A stretch of DNA of 64,000 nt, from the NCBI RefSeq assembly GCF_008122265.1, contig NZ_CP043042.1, forward strand, positions 2,666,001 to 2,730,000. Reading direction: 5' to 3'. The notes under the pieces are model-generated. The model was given only the letters and a program-made list of their open reading frames with translations, did no database searches and was not told the DNA's origin. Shown one piece after another: positions 1-9,710 of the stretch. The translations under genes were made by a program, and so were the position numbers. This stretch comes from Marinobacter fonticola (lineage in GTDB: Bacteria > Pseudomonadota > Gammaproteobacteria > Pseudomonadales > Oleiphilaceae). Numbering within the stretch: the first letter of the stretch is position 1; each line of letters begins with the position of its first letter.

Positions 1-126
1 CACACTGCCCATGGCCGGATGCCAGCAGAAATAAGGAATATCCAGCCCCAGCGATAGGCAGGCGTGGAGTAGGTTATCCGCTCCGTCTACCTCGTAGGAA
101 TCGCCATCCACATGGATCGTCGCCAT
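1..126 (-). CDS. nuoG: NADH-quinone oxidoreductase subunit G, 5' fragment
   Basis: Only the first 42 codons are inside the window; the gene continues past base 1. The peptide begins [15 protein letters not shown] and continues [20 protein letters not shown]. This is the plant-type 2Fe-2S ferredoxin fold that opens NuoG, with its first cluster cysteines. NuoG carries the iron-sulfur chain from NuoE/F toward the quinone site in the peripheral arm of complex I. The ATG lies four bases after the nuoF stop, and the nuoF end supplies a GAGG ribosome site, so translation is probably coupled. Domains beyond the N-terminus cannot be judged here. Confidence 0.9.
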   Translation of the reverse strand, partial: MATIHVDGDSYEVDGADNLLHACLSLGLDIPYFCWHPAMGSV

Positions 127-130
127 ACGC

Positions 131-1501
131 TTACACCTCGCCAACCGGTATCGGATCCGCGTGCGCTTCCCGACGCGGGTGACTGACACCGTCTTCAAAC
201 TCCCTGCGGAAATATTTCAGGGCGCTGGACAACGGCATGGCGGCGCCAGGCGCATGAGCGCAGAACGTCTTGCCGGGGCCCTGGTCGTCCGCCAGTTTGT
301 TCAATAACTCGATGTCGCCTTCTTCACCTTCGCCGCGCTCCAGGGCTTCCAGAATACGCACGGTCCAGGGCAGGCCATCGCGGCAAGGCGTGCACCAGCC
401 GCAGGATTCCCGGGCAAAGAAAGCCTCGAGATTACGCATTAGCGAAACCATACTTTGTTGGTCGGTCACCACCGTTAGCAGTCCCGTTCCCAGGCGGCTG
501 CCCTCTTTGCCGATGGTGTCGAAATCCAGCCCCAGGTCGAGATGCTCAGGCAGCAGAAAGCCGGTACTGCCACCGCCGGGCAACCACGCCTTCAATGTCT
601 GACCGTCGCGGATACCACCGGCCCGCTCCAGGATCTCCCGCCCGGGGGTGCCGATCGGCAACTCCCAAAGCCCGGTGCGATTCACCCGGCCCGAGACGCC
701 GTAAATTTTGGTGCCGCCGTCTTCGCTCAAATCTCCCGAAATTCCCTGAAACCATTCGGCGCCATGCCGCATGACAGCCGGGGTATTGCAGAGCGTTTCC
801 ACATTATTGACCACCGTGGGTTTGCCCCAGGCGCCGGATTGACCGGGGAAAGGCGGCTTGGCCCGAGGGTTGGCCCGTTTGCCTTCCAGGGAATTGATCA
901 GCGCCGTTTCCTCGCCGCAGATATAACGGCCGGCGCCGGTGTGAAGCGCGATATCGAAGTCGAAACCACTACCGGCGATGTTGCCGCCCAGCCAGCCGGC
1001 GGCACGGGCCTCATCCAATGCGCGCCGCAACGAACGCTCGGATTCGATGTACTCGCCGCGCAGAAAGATATAGCCAAAGCGTGAGTTGTTGGCGTAGGCC
1101 CCAAGGATCATGCCCTCGATCAGCAGGTGCGGCAGTTGCTCCATCAATAGGCGATCTTTGAACGTGCCCGGTTCCATTTCATCGGCATTGCAGACCAGAT
1201 ACCCCCGCGGCAGGTCGCCTCCCTGCATGGTGAGACTCCATTTAACGCCTGCTGAAAAGCCAGCGCCGCCCCGCCCTCTGACGTTGGCGGTTTTCATCGC
1301 CTCGATCACATCCTGGCCACTGAGTTCGTTCAGTACCTTCTTTACCGCGGCGTAGCCATCTTTTTGCACATACTCATCCAGATGGACGGGTTCGCCGTCG
1401 TCCCGCAGACGCCAGGTCAGCGGATGGGTTTCCTCGCGGCGCTCATCCGCCGTCTGGCGCAGCTGGCAGCGGTATCTGAGCTGGGAAATTTCTCGGCTCA
1501 T
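131..1501 (-). CDS. nuoF: NADH-quinone oxidoreductase subunit F (NADH/FMN subunit)
   Basis: This 456-residue protein is the NADH-oxidising entry subunit of complex I, on the cytoplasmic arm. Seen in the sequence: the glycine-rich NADH/FMN motif [13 protein letters not shown] (about residues 75-87), the conserved [17 protein letters not shown] block, [19 protein letters not shown], and the 4Fe-4S motif [12 protein letters not shown] near residue 365. Length is normal. Its ATG overlaps the nuoE stop by four bases, and nuoG starts four bases after its stop, so it is a central gene of the operon. The first 30 residues are polar and variable; no better internal start is evident. Confidence 0.97.
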   Translation of the reverse strand: MSREISQLRYRCQLRQTADERREETHPLTWRLRDDGEPVHLDEYVQKDGYAAVKKVLNELSGQDVIEAMKTANVRGRGGAGFSAGVKWSLTMQGGDLPRGYLVCNADEMEPGTFKDRLLMEQLPHLLIEGMILGAYANNSRFGYIFLRGEYIESERSLRRALDEARAAGWLGGNIAGSGFDFDIALHTGAGRYICGEETALINSLEGKRANPRAKPPFPGQSGAWGKPTVVNNVETLCNTPAVMRHGAEWFQGISGDLSEDGGTKIYGVSGRVNRTGLWELPIGTPGREILERAGGIRDGQTLKAWLPGGGSTGFLLPEHLDLGLDFDTIGKEGSRLGTGLLTVVTDQQSMVSLMRNLEAFFARESCGWCTPCRDGLPWTVRILEALERGEGEEGDIELLNKLADDQGPGKTFCAHAPGAAMPLSSALKYFRREFEDGVSHPRREAHADPIPVGEV

Positions 1502-2022
1502 GGGTAACCCTCCAGAAGCACATCCACGTCCCCGGGTTCAACCGGACCGAAGGTATCGTCATCGATCATCAGCGCCGGACCACGGTCGCAGGCGCCTAAA
1601 CAACACACCGGTAACAGCGTAAAGCGACCGTCGTCCGTGGTTTGGCCAAAACCGATGCCCAGGCGCTGGGATAGCGCTTCACGCACAGCGTCGTAATCGG
1701 TCAGGAAGCAGGAACTGCTATCGCAGACCAGGATCACGTGGCGGCCTACGGGCTGCCGAAAGATCAGACTGTAAAACGTCGCGACGCCCTCGACCGAGGC
1801 CGGCGAAACACCCAGCACCTCGGCAATGGCCGGTATCGCGCCATCGGGCACCCAGCCGTGCCGGCGCTGCACGATCTTCAGTGCCTCGATGCACGCCGCC
1901 TGGGGCTGTTCGTAATGATCGCGCTCATGGCGAATCGCTTCGCGGTCATCGTCGCGCAGGACGAAACCATCGCCGTCGGTGGCAATCGGCGTTGCACGCG
2001 TTGTCGTCGGTTCACTGCTCAT
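1498..2022 (-). CDS. nuoE: NADH-quinone oxidoreductase subunit E
   Basis: A 174-residue thioredoxin-fold 2Fe-2S subunit that pairs with NuoF at the tip of complex I. The cluster ligands are visible as CDSSSC (C-x4-C) and, about 40 residues on, CLGAC (C-x3-C) in the context [15 protein letters not shown]. The helical N-terminal block ([19 protein letters not shown]) and the [17 protein letters not shown] segment are typical. Its start codon shares a base with the nuoCD stop and its stop overlaps the nuoF start. That tight coupling matches the fixed stoichiometry of the NuoE-F-G module. Confidence 0.97.
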   Translation of the reverse strand: MSSEPTTTRATPIATDGDGFVLRDDDREAIRHERDHYEQPQAACIEALKIVQRRHGWVPDGAIPAIAEVLGVSPASVEGVATFYSLIFRQPVGRHVILVCDSSSCFLTDYDAVREALSQRLGIGFGQTTDDGRFTLLPVCCLGACDRGPALMIDDDTFGPVEPGDVDVLLEGYP

Positions 2023-3806
2023 CAGCGGTCCACGTCAGCCATAACAAAATCGATACTCCCCAGGTGGGCGATGAGGTCCGGTACAAATCCGCCCTTCATC
2101 AACGCCGGAATCTGCTGCAAATGCGGGAAGCTCGGCGTCCGTATCCGGGTGCGGTAACTGGCGGTATTGCCGTCACTGGTCAGGTAGTAGCTATTGATGC
2201 CTTTGGTCGCCTCGACCAGTTGGCAGGACTCGTTGGGTTTGAGTACCGGTCCCCAGGACACCTGGAGAAAATGCGTAATCAGGGTTTCGATGTGCTGCAA
2301 CATACGCTCACGGGGCGGCGGCGTGGTCAAAGGATGATCCGCTTTGTACTCGCCCGCCGGCATGTGATCGACACATTGCTGAATGATGCGCAGGCTCTGG
2401 CGCATCTCTTCGATACGGACTTGGCCACGGTCGAAGGCGTCGCCGTGGTGCCCCAGGGGCACATCGAACTCGAAATTATCGTAACCGGAATAAGGCCGCT
2501 GCTTGCGCAGATCGTAGTCGCAGCCTGTCGACCGCAAATTCGGGCCCGTGACGCCCCAGGTTATGGCCTCTTCGGTGTTGAATGCCGCGACGTGGCGCGT
2601 GCGCTCCCGGACCAGCGCATTCTCCATCATCGCCCGCTCGTACTCGCGCAGGCGTTTGGGCATCCAGTCGAGAAATTCCTGTGTCAGCTTTTCCCAGCCT
2701 TTGGGCAAGTCCTGGGCCACACCACCGATGCGGAAAAAAGCCGGATGCATCCGAAAGCCGGTTATTCCTTCGATGACCTTGTAGGCGCGCTGACGGTCAC
2801 TGAATGTAAAGAAGACCGGCGACATGGCGCCAAGATCCTGCAGGTATGTGCCCAGGAACAGCAAATGACTGGTAATCCGGAACATCTCGGCCAGCATGAT
2901 GCGAATGGTCTTTGCCCTGTCCGTGACCTCAATACCGGCAAGCTTTTCCACCGCCAGGATATAGGGGAAGTTGTTCATCACCCCGCCGGTGTAATCGACC
3001 CGGTCCGTGTACGGAATAAAGCTGTGCCAGGACTGACGCTCGCCCATTTTTTCAGCGCCGCGGTGGTGATAACCGATGTCTGGAACGCAATCGATGATTT
3101 CCTCGCCATCGAGCTGCAGCACGATCCGAAAAGCACCGTGCGCCGAGGGATGGTTGGGCCCCAGGTTGAGGAACATGAATTCCGCACCATCGCGCTCGCG
3201 CTGCATACCCCAGTCTTCGGGCTCGAACTGCAGCGCGCGCTGCTCGGTGTCCTGTCCTTCAACCGTCAGGGTGTAGGGATCGAATTCGGTCGCCCGGGCC
3301 GGATAGTCTTTGCGTAAGGGATGCCCGGTCCAGGTCGGTGGCATGAGAATCCGGGACAGCTGAGGATGACCGGTAAAGGTAATGCCGAACATGTCCCAAA
3401 CTTCCCGTTCGTACCAGTTGGCATTGGCAAAGACGGGGATACAGGTCGGCAGTGTCAGATCGGCTTCGTCAAGCGCGACCTTCAGCATCACATCGCGGTT
3501 TCGGTCGATGGAAAGCAGATGATAGAACACCGTGAAATCGCTGGGCGGGAGCCCTTTGCGCTGGCCCCTCAGGCGCTCGTCGATAGCCGAGAGATCGAAC
3601 AGCATGGTAAAGGGCTGTTCCATGCCCTGCAGGAAGGCCAGGATCTCGATGATCAGGTTTCGTGGCACCCAGACCACCGGCATACCGGTCAGCGTCGCCT
3701 GTTCGACGAACACGGTCTCGCCGAAGCGGTGCCTGAGGGCTTCAAGCACCGGATCGCGTACAGCTTCATTGTCCGCTTGCCCTCTAGCGGGCGTAGCAAC
3801 GCTCAT
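2022..3806 (-). CDS. nuoCD: NADH-quinone oxidoreductase fused subunit C/D
   Basis: A 594-residue fusion of the 30-kDa NuoC domain (about residues 25-190, with [18 protein letters not shown]) and the 49-kDa NuoD domain (about 205-594, with [14 protein letters not shown] and [17 protein letters not shown]). NuoD helps form the quinone-binding cavity with NuoB. The fused form is the usual gammaproteobacterial arrangement, so it is not an anomaly. The ATG has a GAGG ribosome site eight bases upstream. The gene begins about 115 bases after nuoB and ends overlapping nuoE. The C-terminal DFVMADVDR ending is normal for the family. Confidence 0.97.
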   Translation of the reverse strand: MSVATPARGQADNEAVRDPVLEALRHRFGETVFVEQATLTGMPVVWVPRNLIIEILAFLQGMEQPFTMLFDLSAIDERLRGQRKGLPPSDFTVFYHLLSIDRNRDVMLKVALDEADLTLPTCIPVFANANWYEREVWDMFGITFTGHPQLSRILMPPTWTGHPLRKDYPARATEFDPYTLTVEGQDTEQRALQFEPEDWGMQRERDGAEFMFLNLGPNHPSAHGAFRIVLQLDGEEIIDCVPDIGYHHRGAEKMGERQSWHSFIPYTDRVDYTGGVMNNFPYILAVEKLAGIEVTDRAKTIRIMLAEMFRITSHLLFLGTYLQDLGAMSPVFFTFSDRQRAYKVIEGITGFRMHPAFFRIGGVAQDLPKGWEKLTQEFLDWMPKRLREYERAMMENALVRERTRHVAAFNTEEAITWGVTGPNLRSTGCDYDLRKQRPYSGYDNFEFDVPLGHHGDAFDRGQVRIEEMRQSLRIIQQCVDHMPAGEYKADHPLTTPPPRERMLQHIETLITHFLQVSWGPVLKPNESCQLVEATKGINSYYLTSDGNTASYRTRIRTPSFPHLQQIPALMKGGFVPDLIAHLGSIDFVMADVDR

Positions 3807-3921
3807 AGTCGGCCTCAGATGAGGATGAATGACCAGGAACCGCCTGTTTCATATCCGTACACAACCCACGGCATGCTGTTCTGAATACAGAACATCATCC
3901 TTCTATACGGCACGGATACGG

Positions 3922-4602
3922 TTATAGGCTGTCGGGACTACGCAACTCCGTCGCCTGAATACGGCGATCCCTATGTTTCAAACGCTGTGACGGCATCTCC
4001 GCCTGGTAGACACCTTGGTCGCCCACCACCCAAGACAGCGGGCGGCGCTCCTCGCCGATGGAGTCCTGCAGGAGCTGCAAACCTTGTAGGAACGCCTCGG
4101 GACGCGGCGGGCAACCCGGGACGTATACGTCCACCGGCAGGAATTTATCGACGCCCTGCACGACCGAGTAAATATCGTACATGCCGCCTGAATTTGCGCA
4201 GGAACCCATAGAGATAACCCACTTGGGCTCAAGCATTTGGTCATATAGTTGCTGGATTACCGGCGCCATCTTTATGAAGCAAGTACCGGCAATGACCATG
4301 AAGTCCGCCTGCCGCGGGGAGGCGCGAATGACCTCGGCGCCAAAGCGGGCAATATCGTGGGGCGCAGTGAAGGCTGTGGTCATTTCCACGTAACAACAGG
4401 AGAGGCCGAAATTGTAGGGCCAGAGAGAATTCTTACGGCCCCAGTTAACGGCCGAATTGAGCACATCCTCCAGCTTGCCTGTGAAGACGTTGCGCTCAAG
4501 TTGACGCTTGATGGGGTCCTCCACCTTGCGGCGCTGGCCCAGCGGGTAACGGTCGGTGTCGGCGGCTACGGCGTCATCGGCCCGCGTCAGGGTGTATGAC
4601 AT
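3922..4602 (-). CDS. nuoB: NADH-quinone oxidoreductase subunit B
   Basis: This protein carries the terminal N2 4Fe-4S cluster that reduces quinone. The cluster cysteines are seen in [19 protein letters not shown] and [11 protein letters not shown] place the start at the ATG at 4602 (protein MSYTLTRAD..., 226 residues) because GAGGGAGAG lies just upstream and the length then matches the family. The frame stays open 36 codons further back, but that stretch is lysine/arginine-rich and unlike NuoB. About 200 bases separate it from nuoA, more than elsewhere in the operon. Confidence 0.95.
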   Translation of the reverse strand: MSYTLTRADDAVAADTDRYPLGQRRKVEDPIKRQLERNVFTGKLEDVLNSAVNWGRKNSLWPYNFGLSCCYVEMTTAFTAPHDIARFGAEVIRASPRQADFMVIAGTCFIKMAPVIQQLYDQMLEPKWVISMGSCANSGGMYDIYSVVQGVDKFLPVDVYVPGCPPRPEAFLQGLQLLQDSIGEERRPLSWVVGDQGVYQAEMPSQRLKHRDRRIQATELRSPDSL

Positions 4603-4805
4603 GTACGTTCTCTCCCTCAGTCGGTAACTTCCGGACTCCTTACTTCTTATCTTTCTTGTTTTTTCTTTCTGGCTTTCTGGTGTTCTCATTCGGACCGCAT
4701 TCAGATCCATGGATTACCGTTCATGGTTGCCGCCTTCGAAACTTCGAAACGCCTTCAAAAAAGTGCCCTCAAAAAACAGTGCCTTCGAAGAAAAGCGCAA
4801 GCCAT

Positions 4806-5219
4806 TCAGTGGGAGCCATTCGCTGGCGGCTTACGGCCTTTGGGCGCCCAGTCCAGTGCACCGACACGACTGTCGTACAACAGCCCTGCCAGCAGGATGA
4901 AAATGAAGATGGCGGCGCCCCAGAAACCGGCCCAACCCACTTCGCGAACTGAAACGGCCCAGGCAAACAGAAAAACGGCCTCGATATCGAAGATCACGAA
5001 CAGCATCGCGACTAGATAGAACTTGACGGAAAAGCGTTGTCTGGCGGAACCGGTGCCAATGACACCCGATTCGAAGGGAATATCTTTGCTGCGACCTTGG
5101 CTACGGCCGCCCAGCAACATAGAGGCACCGATCATAAAGGCGCAAAGAGCCAGGACGGCAAACACGAAGAGACCGACGGCCCAGTATTCAGCGATCATCG
5201 CAGTAACAGGCTGCTCCAT
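4806..5219 (-). CDS. nuoA: NADH-quinone oxidoreductase subunit A
   Basis: A small membrane subunit at the junction of the peripheral and membrane arms of complex I. It shows three hydrophobic segments (about residues 11-35, 62-85 and 93-115) and the conserved loop [20 protein letters not shown] between the first two. The ATG at 5219 is preferred (137 residues) because GGTGGAG sits four bases before it; a GTG three codons upstream is the alternative. It is the first gene of the nuo operon, so the promoter should lie in 5220-5366. Confidence 0.95.
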   Translation of the reverse strand: MEQPVTAMIAEYWAVGLFVFAVLALCAFMIGASMLLGGRSQGRSKDIPFESGVIGTGSARQRFSVKFYLVAMLFVIFDIEAVFLFAWAVSVREVGWAGFWGAAIFIFILLAGLLYDSRVGALDWAPKGRKPPANGSH

Positions 5220-5366
5220 AATCTCCACCGAGGTAAACCCGCTAATCCGTGTGGGTCCGAGCCTTCGGGAACGGCTTGAAGGCTCTCGAACTAAAGACTA
5301 ACAGCCAAATCAGCAGGATGCGAATCACCTTGCTGGAATAATAATCAACTCGGGATTAACGTTCGG

Positions 5367-6359
5367 TCATCTGAGCAAAAGAATCTTGCCGGTTGCTTCC
5401 CCGGCTTCAAGCCGTTGGTGGGCGGCGGAAATATCCCCAAACGTGAAGGTTTTACTATCCAGCAACGGTTTTACCGCGTGGTTTTCCAGCATTGCGGCGA
5501 GAGCGTCCAGCAATCGTGGCTGGTCATCCATACCTATACCGTGCAACAGAGGAACGGACCGGAAGATCACGTGCAAAGACAGATTCTTGGCATGCAGTTG
5601 AGACAGGTCATGTGTTGAACGAGTATTGATCGAACAGAGCCGACGGGAAATACCCGTGGCCTCTATCGCTCGATCCAGGTTATCACCGCCTACGGTGTCG
5701 AACACCAGATCGAAACCACGACCGCCGGTCAGCCGGGATACATAGTGCTCAACCGATTCGTCACGGTAATAGATAATGTCATCCGCACCCAGCGATTCGG
5801 CCAACTGAGCCTTCTCTTCGGTGGATACCGTTGTGGCGACACGGGCGCCCAGGTGCCGGGCAATTTGCACCGCCACATGCCCGACGCCGCCAGACCCGGC
5901 ATGAATCAACACCTGCTCACCCTCCGTCAGCGCTGCGCGGTCCGCCAATGCGGTCCAGGCCGTAAGGAAAACCAGCGGCAGGGCTGCACACTGCTCCAGC
6001 GGCACAGCCATCTTCGGCGTATGCTTCGCCAATAGCCGCTCGTCAGCAACCATGAAATCCGCCAACGCGCCCTGCCAGCCCTTCACCCCGCCGGCACAGC
6101 CGAACACGGCATCGCCTTCGGCAAAACGGGACACGCCCGGCCCTACCTTATCGACAATCCCGGCAACATCGCCGTTGAGAATGGCCGGCATCTCGGGACC
6201 GGACCGAACGAAGCCGGAACGGATCTTGGTTTCAATGGGATTGACGCTCGAGGCTACAACGCGGATACGCACCTGACCGGCCTGCGGCTCCGGCGTCTCC
6301 ACCTCACGCTCGACAAAGACCTCCGGCCCGCCAAATTCTTCTATAACCATCGCTTTCAT
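5367..6359 (-). CDS. MDR-family NAD(P)H:quinone reductase / enoyl reductase-like oxidoreductase
   Basis: A 330-residue medium-chain dehydrogenase/reductase. It has a GroES-like N-terminal domain (about residues 1-120) and a Rossmann domain with HAGSGGVGHVAVQIARHLGA near residue 150. The structural and catalytic zinc cysteine clusters of alcohol dehydrogenases are missing, which places it with the zinc-independent quinone oxidoreductase (Qor-like) group. The substrate cannot be read from the sequence. It is the last gene of a minus-strand run after the TauE/SafE permease gene, 39 bases downstream of it, and just before nuoA. Confidence 0.85.
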   Translation of the reverse strand: MKAMVIEEFGGPEVFVEREVETPEPQAGQVRIRVVASSVNPIETKIRSGFVRSGPEMPAILNGDVAGIVDKVGPGVSRFAEGDAVFGCAGGVKGWQGALADFMVADERLLAKHTPKMAVPLEQCAALPLVFLTAWTALADRAALTEGEQVLIHAGSGGVGHVAVQIARHLGARVATTVSTEEKAQLAESLGADDIIYYRDESVEHYVSRLTGGRGFDLVFDTVGGDNLDRAIEATGISRRLCSINTRSTHDLSQLHAKNLSLHVIFRSVPLLHGIGMDDQPRLLDALAAMLENHAVKPLLDSKTFTFGDISAAHQRLEAGEATGKILLLR

Positions 6360-6398
6360 AGTGCGCTCACCTCCACAGTCTCCTTCCCACTTTACGGT

Positions 6399-7145
6399 TC
6401 AATAGACAATCAAACGGATCAGAATGGCCGCGACCATGATCAACGTCAGCCATTTGATCCATTCGGCGCCCTTGGGCCCCATATTCACTTTGACCGCCAA
6501 AATCGCTCCGGTGATGTTACCCACGGCCAGCAACAGACCGGTCCCCCACCGAACCTGATCGTTGACGGCAAAAATGGCCAGGGCCGGCAAGGTGTATATC
6601 AGGATAATCGCCACCTTGAGAACGTTGACCTGGCGCAGATCGATCTTGAGCATGCGATAAAGTACAACGATGAACAATGCTCCCACACCGACCTGGATAA
6701 AACCGCCATACAGACCAATAAAGAACATGGCCAGGTACACTGCGGCCCCGAGCCGGTCCGGCGTCAACGGCCGGGTGTTCAAGGTGGGCTGCGGCAGCAA
6801 CATGAAAATCGACGCGCCGATCATTGCCGCGACCAGCACGAATTCGAAGATCGTCGAGGAAACCCAGGTGGCGATCCAGGCGCCCAGCAGCGAGCCAAGC
6901 ACCGCCGGGATCGCCAAGCGCATACTGATCGCGAAATTGCCCTGGCCGCCACGGAAGAAGCTGCCAACGGCGGTCACGCTCTGTAGTGTGATGGCTACCC
7001 GGTTTGTGCCATTGGCTACCTGGGGCGGCAACCCGAGGAACATCAGCAGCGGCAAGGTCAGCATCGAACCGCCTGCCGAAAGCACATTGATGAAGCCCGC
7101 TACGCCGCCGATGAGCACCAGCGCTCCAATCTCTACGACACTCAT
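6399..7145 (-). CDS. TauE/SafE-family membrane permease
   Basis: A 248-residue membrane protein with about seven to eight hydrophobic segments. It starts MSVVEIGALVLIGGVAGF and carries the family's NVLSAGGSMLTLPLLMFLG and VANGTNRVAI blocks in the first half, with a related pattern (YGGFIQVGVGALFIV) in the second half. The family exports or imports sulfite, sulfonates and related anions. I chose the ATG at 7145, ten bases after AGGGAGG; a GTG at 7157 would abut that ribosome site. It lies 33 bases after the TRAP permease gene, so it may serve the same substrate pathway, an inference only. Confidence 0.85.
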   Translation of the reverse strand: MSVVEIGALVLIGGVAGFINVLSAGGSMLTLPLLMFLGLPPQVANGTNRVAITLQSVTAVGSFFRGGQGNFAISMRLAIPAVLGSLLGAWIATWVSSTIFEFVLVAAMIGASIFMLLPQPTLNTRPLTPDRLGAAVYLAMFFIGLYGGFIQVGVGALFIVVLYRMLKIDLRQVNVLKVAIILIYTLPALAIFAVNDQVRWGTGLLLAVGNITGAILAVKVNMGPKGAEWIKWLTLIMVAAILIRLIVY

Positions 7146-7178
7146 TCGCCGGCACACCTCCCTGTCGGAACAATCACG

Positions 7179-9371
7179 TCAAACGGTTGCGGGCACCCGC
7201 TTTCCCTTGCGGCCGCTCCAGACCAGCAATCCCAAGAAAATCACCAGCCCCGCACAGTCGATCCAAAGCATGCCGTGAGGCCAGAGCATGAATGCGCCGA
7301 CCGGGAACATGAGCAGACGCAAAGGCCAGCCGAGACGATGCTCAAGAAAACCTTCGAGACCGGCAATGATGGCGTAAATGCCGAACAAGCCGAAGATGAA
7401 GACGCGAAGCATCTCGACCAGGTCGCCGGAGATCAACGGCGAATAGGCAAACAACAACGGCACGATATAGAGGCCTTTAGCCAGCTTCCAGGCGGTAAAG
7501 CCTGTGCGCATTTGCGGCGTACCGGCAATGGCCGCAGCCGCGAATGCGGTAAGACACACCGGCGGCGTGACATTGGAATCCTGGGAGAGCCAGAAAATAA
7601 TCATATGGGCAGATACCAGCGCCATGGTGATGGCGTGGGGTGATAGCGCCTGATCCAGCAGTTGCGAACTGAACGTATCCGGCACCGCCGCCAGCATCTC
7701 CGCCGCTATGGCTTTATCCATCGGCGCATTGAGCAATTGCACCTGATCCGGCGCCGCCAGCATGAACACCGCTTTGGCCTGCTCCGGCAGATTGCCGCTG
7801 ATCATCAGGTCGAGCAGCTGGCTCTGTGCAATCAGGTTGTAGATGGCCGGTGCCGAAAGTGTCGCCAGAACGATATAGGCCGCCGTTACCGGCAGCCCCA
7901 TACCGAGGATCAACGAGGCCAGAGCCACAAGAACAATCGTCACCAGCAGGCTGCCGCCGGCCCAATCGGTGATCATCAGCGAGAAGGTGTTGCCGATACC
8001 GGTCGTCGAGACGACCATGACGATCAGGCCCACCGTGATCAGAAGAATCGCCGTGGTGATAATGTTGCGGGTCCCCAGCGCCATAGCGTCGAGGATATCC
8101 ACAGGCTTCATCGGTTTGGCTGAAAGCCAGGAAGCGGCGATCACCGAGAGAATCGCAATACCCGCCGCGTAGGTTGGCGTGAAGCCGTAAATCAATGCCG
8201 CCACCAGAACCACCAGCGGCAACAGGTAGTGCCAGCCGCCTTTCAGCACCTCCTTTAGCGTTGGCGTGTACTCTTCTTCCAGTTTGACTGCGTGGCTGCG
8301 CTTCGCCTCGACACGCACAAACATGCCTACCGAAAGGAAGTACAGCAAGGCGGGCAATGCCGCAACGCCAATAATCGTAAGGTACGAAACCTGGGTATAG
8401 GAGGCCATGATGAACGCCCCCGCGCCCATAACCGGCGGCATAAGCTGGCCACCGGTCGACGCGGCGGCCTCGACACCGGCGGCAAAACGCGCCGGAAAGC
8501 CAGCCTTACGCATAAGCGGGATCGTAATCACCCCGGTAGACACCGTGTTGGCGACACTAGAGCCCGATACCGACCCCATGAGGCCCGAGGAGAAGACAGC
8601 GACGAAGCCCGGCCCGCCGACAAAACGCCCAGCCGCGCAACGAGCCAGGTCGATAATGAAGTCGCCCGCCCCGGACTTCACCAAAAAGGCGCCAAACAGG
8701 ATGAACATAAACACGTAAGTCCATGAAATCCTGGCTATCGATCCGAGCATACCCTGCCCGCCAATGTAAGAGCGGAACAGCACCGTCTCCCAACTCAAGC
8801 CGGGGAAATTAAATATTCCATCAACATATTTGCCCCACCACGCGACATAAGTCAGCGCGACGATACATAGCACCGGGATAAACCAGCCGGTGGTGCGCCG
8901 GGCAAACTCGAGGATCAAGAGTACGGCGGTGATGGATACAATCCAGTCCAAGGTAGAGAAGGTTACCCCCCGGGCGTACAGGGCATCCTCAAACCCGATC
9001 AGGTAGAGGGCGCATGCCAGCGCGGCGAACCCCAATAGTAGATCGACGCCTAAAACCAAACGCTGGGAGCCTACCTTTTGCGTGCGTACCATCGGCATCG
9101 TCAACGAGCACAGGAGCCCGAACAGTCCAAAATGAAGCGCCGACGTCCATAATTCCGACAAGGTCGAGAAGGTATTGAAATAGAGGTGACTGACGGCGAT
9201 GGCAATCGCCAATAGAAAAATACTGCGGCCTATAATCGGATGTTCAAGCCGTTCGGGCGCCTCGGTACTGCTTTCATCACGAATTTTTTCCAGAGCGGCA
9301 TTCTTATCCGGGCCGTCGTTATCAAGATCGCTGCTCTCTGGTCGAGCGGACCTTTGCTCAGTTTTACTCAC
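7179..9371 (-). CDS. TRAP transporter fused permease, TAXI type
   Basis: A very hydrophobic protein of about 730 residues in which the small (DctQ-like, four segments, about residues 50-190) and large (DctM-like, about 12 segments) TRAP membrane subunits are fused. This is the arrangement of TAXI systems. Hallmarks include GSVSGSSVANTVSTGVITIP, the segment ASTGGQLMPPVMGAGAFI and a related repeat near GMGLPVTAAYIVLATLSAP. The charged N-terminus is cytoplasmic. The start is uncertain: GTG at 9371 (GGGG upstream) or TTG at 9383. The matching binding protein is encoded upstream, separated by palindromic element A. Uptake is expected to use a Na+ gradient. Confidence 0.92.
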   Translation of the reverse strand: MSKTEQRSARPESSDLDNDGPDKNAALEKIRDESSTEAPERLEHPIIGRSIFLLAIAIAVSHLYFNTFSTLSELWTSALHFGLFGLLCSLTMPMVRTQKVGSQRLVLGVDLLLGFAALACALYLIGFEDALYARGVTFSTLDWIVSITAVLLILEFARRTTGWFIPVLCIVALTYVAWWGKYVDGIFNFPGLSWETVLFRSYIGGQGMLGSIARISWTYVFMFILFGAFLVKSGAGDFIIDLARCAAGRFVGGPGFVAVFSSGLMGSVSGSSVANTVSTGVITIPLMRKAGFPARFAAGVEAAASTGGQLMPPVMGAGAFIMASYTQVSYLTIIGVAALPALLYFLSVGMFVRVEAKRSHAVKLEEEYTPTLKEVLKGGWHYLLPLVVLVAALIYGFTPTYAAGIAILSVIAASWLSAKPMKPVDILDAMALGTRNIITTAILLITVGLIVMVVSTTGIGNTFSLMITDWAGGSLLVTIVLVALASLILGMGLPVTAAYIVLATLSAPAIYNLIAQSQLLDLMISGNLPEQAKAVFMLAAPDQVQLLNAPMDKAIAAEMLAAVPDTFSSQLLDQALSPHAITMALVSAHMIIFWLSQDSNVTPPVCLTAFAAAAIAGTPQMRTGFTAWKLAKGLYIVPLLFAYSPLISGDLVEMLRVFIFGLFGIYAIIAGLEGFLEHRLGWPLRLLMFPVGAFMLWPHGMLWIDCAGLVIFLGLLVWSGRKGKRVPATV

Positions 9372-9383
9372 GGGGAACCCCAA

Positions 9384-9710
9384 TCAGAAGGGGCCAGCAA
9401 ATGCCGGCCCCGGTATTAGGAACCTCTGATTAAGTCTATTGGCGATTCTGGCTCTCCCTGAAAGCCGGAATCAAGGCGCGGCTTCGCAGGAAGGCTGGTT
9501 GCCTTTTAAGAAGTCGCAACGCAGCAGTCCGGCTTTCAGGGAGAGCCCCTTTGGGCAAGCCTTGAGGGCCTTTCTGGACTGCGTTGCGAATCTTGGCAAG
9601 GACTACCGCCATTGCCGGCGATCCGCGCCTTGCCAGAAAAGCCCTCAAGGCTTGCAGAATCGCCAATAGACTTAATCAGAGGTTCCTTAGGTGGATGGAA
9701 ATATCCAGTG
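9384..9710. other. Intercistronic region between TAXI binding protein and permease genes
   Basis: This 327-base gap inside the transporter transcription unit is almost entirely filled by palindromic element A (9419-9686). About 25 bases separate the element from the binding-protein stop. A GGCCAGCAAATGCCGGCC hairpin at about 9392-9409 lies between the element and the permease start. I see no protein gene here; short open frames on both strands mirror each other because the DNA is palindromic. Confidence 0.8.
9419..9686 (+). repeat. Composite palindromic element A (two inward-facing hairpin modules)
   Basis: This 268-bp element is bounded by 32-bp perfect terminal inverted repeats beginning GGAACCTCTGATTAAGTC (9419-9450 and 9655-9686). 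Inside are two long hairpins. The alpha module has stem 9450-9468 pairing with 9529-9547 (19 bp). The beta module has stem 9555-9577 pairing with 9633-9655. Both enclose a core with CAAGGCGCGG and CGCAACGC, in opposite orientations. The right flank is TTAG and the left is ATTA, consistent with a TTAG target duplication that lost one G. A second copy, inverted, is at 26220-26485. Non-coding; short terminal repeats plus the small duplication suggest a MITE. Confidence 0.9.

Noticed and set aside
1881..3317. A 478-codon open frame on the plus strand opposite nuoCD
   Set aside because: It is an antisense shadow of a GC-rich gene; nuoCD on the other strand is unmistakable and the antisense translation resembles nothing.
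2022..3806. NuoC-NuoD fusion as an anomaly
   Set aside because: The fused form is normal in gammaproteobacteria.
9436..9669. Two 76-codon frames on opposite strands in element A with similar translations
   Set aside because: They mirror each other because the DNA is palindromic. No ribosome site, and the structure explains the openness.
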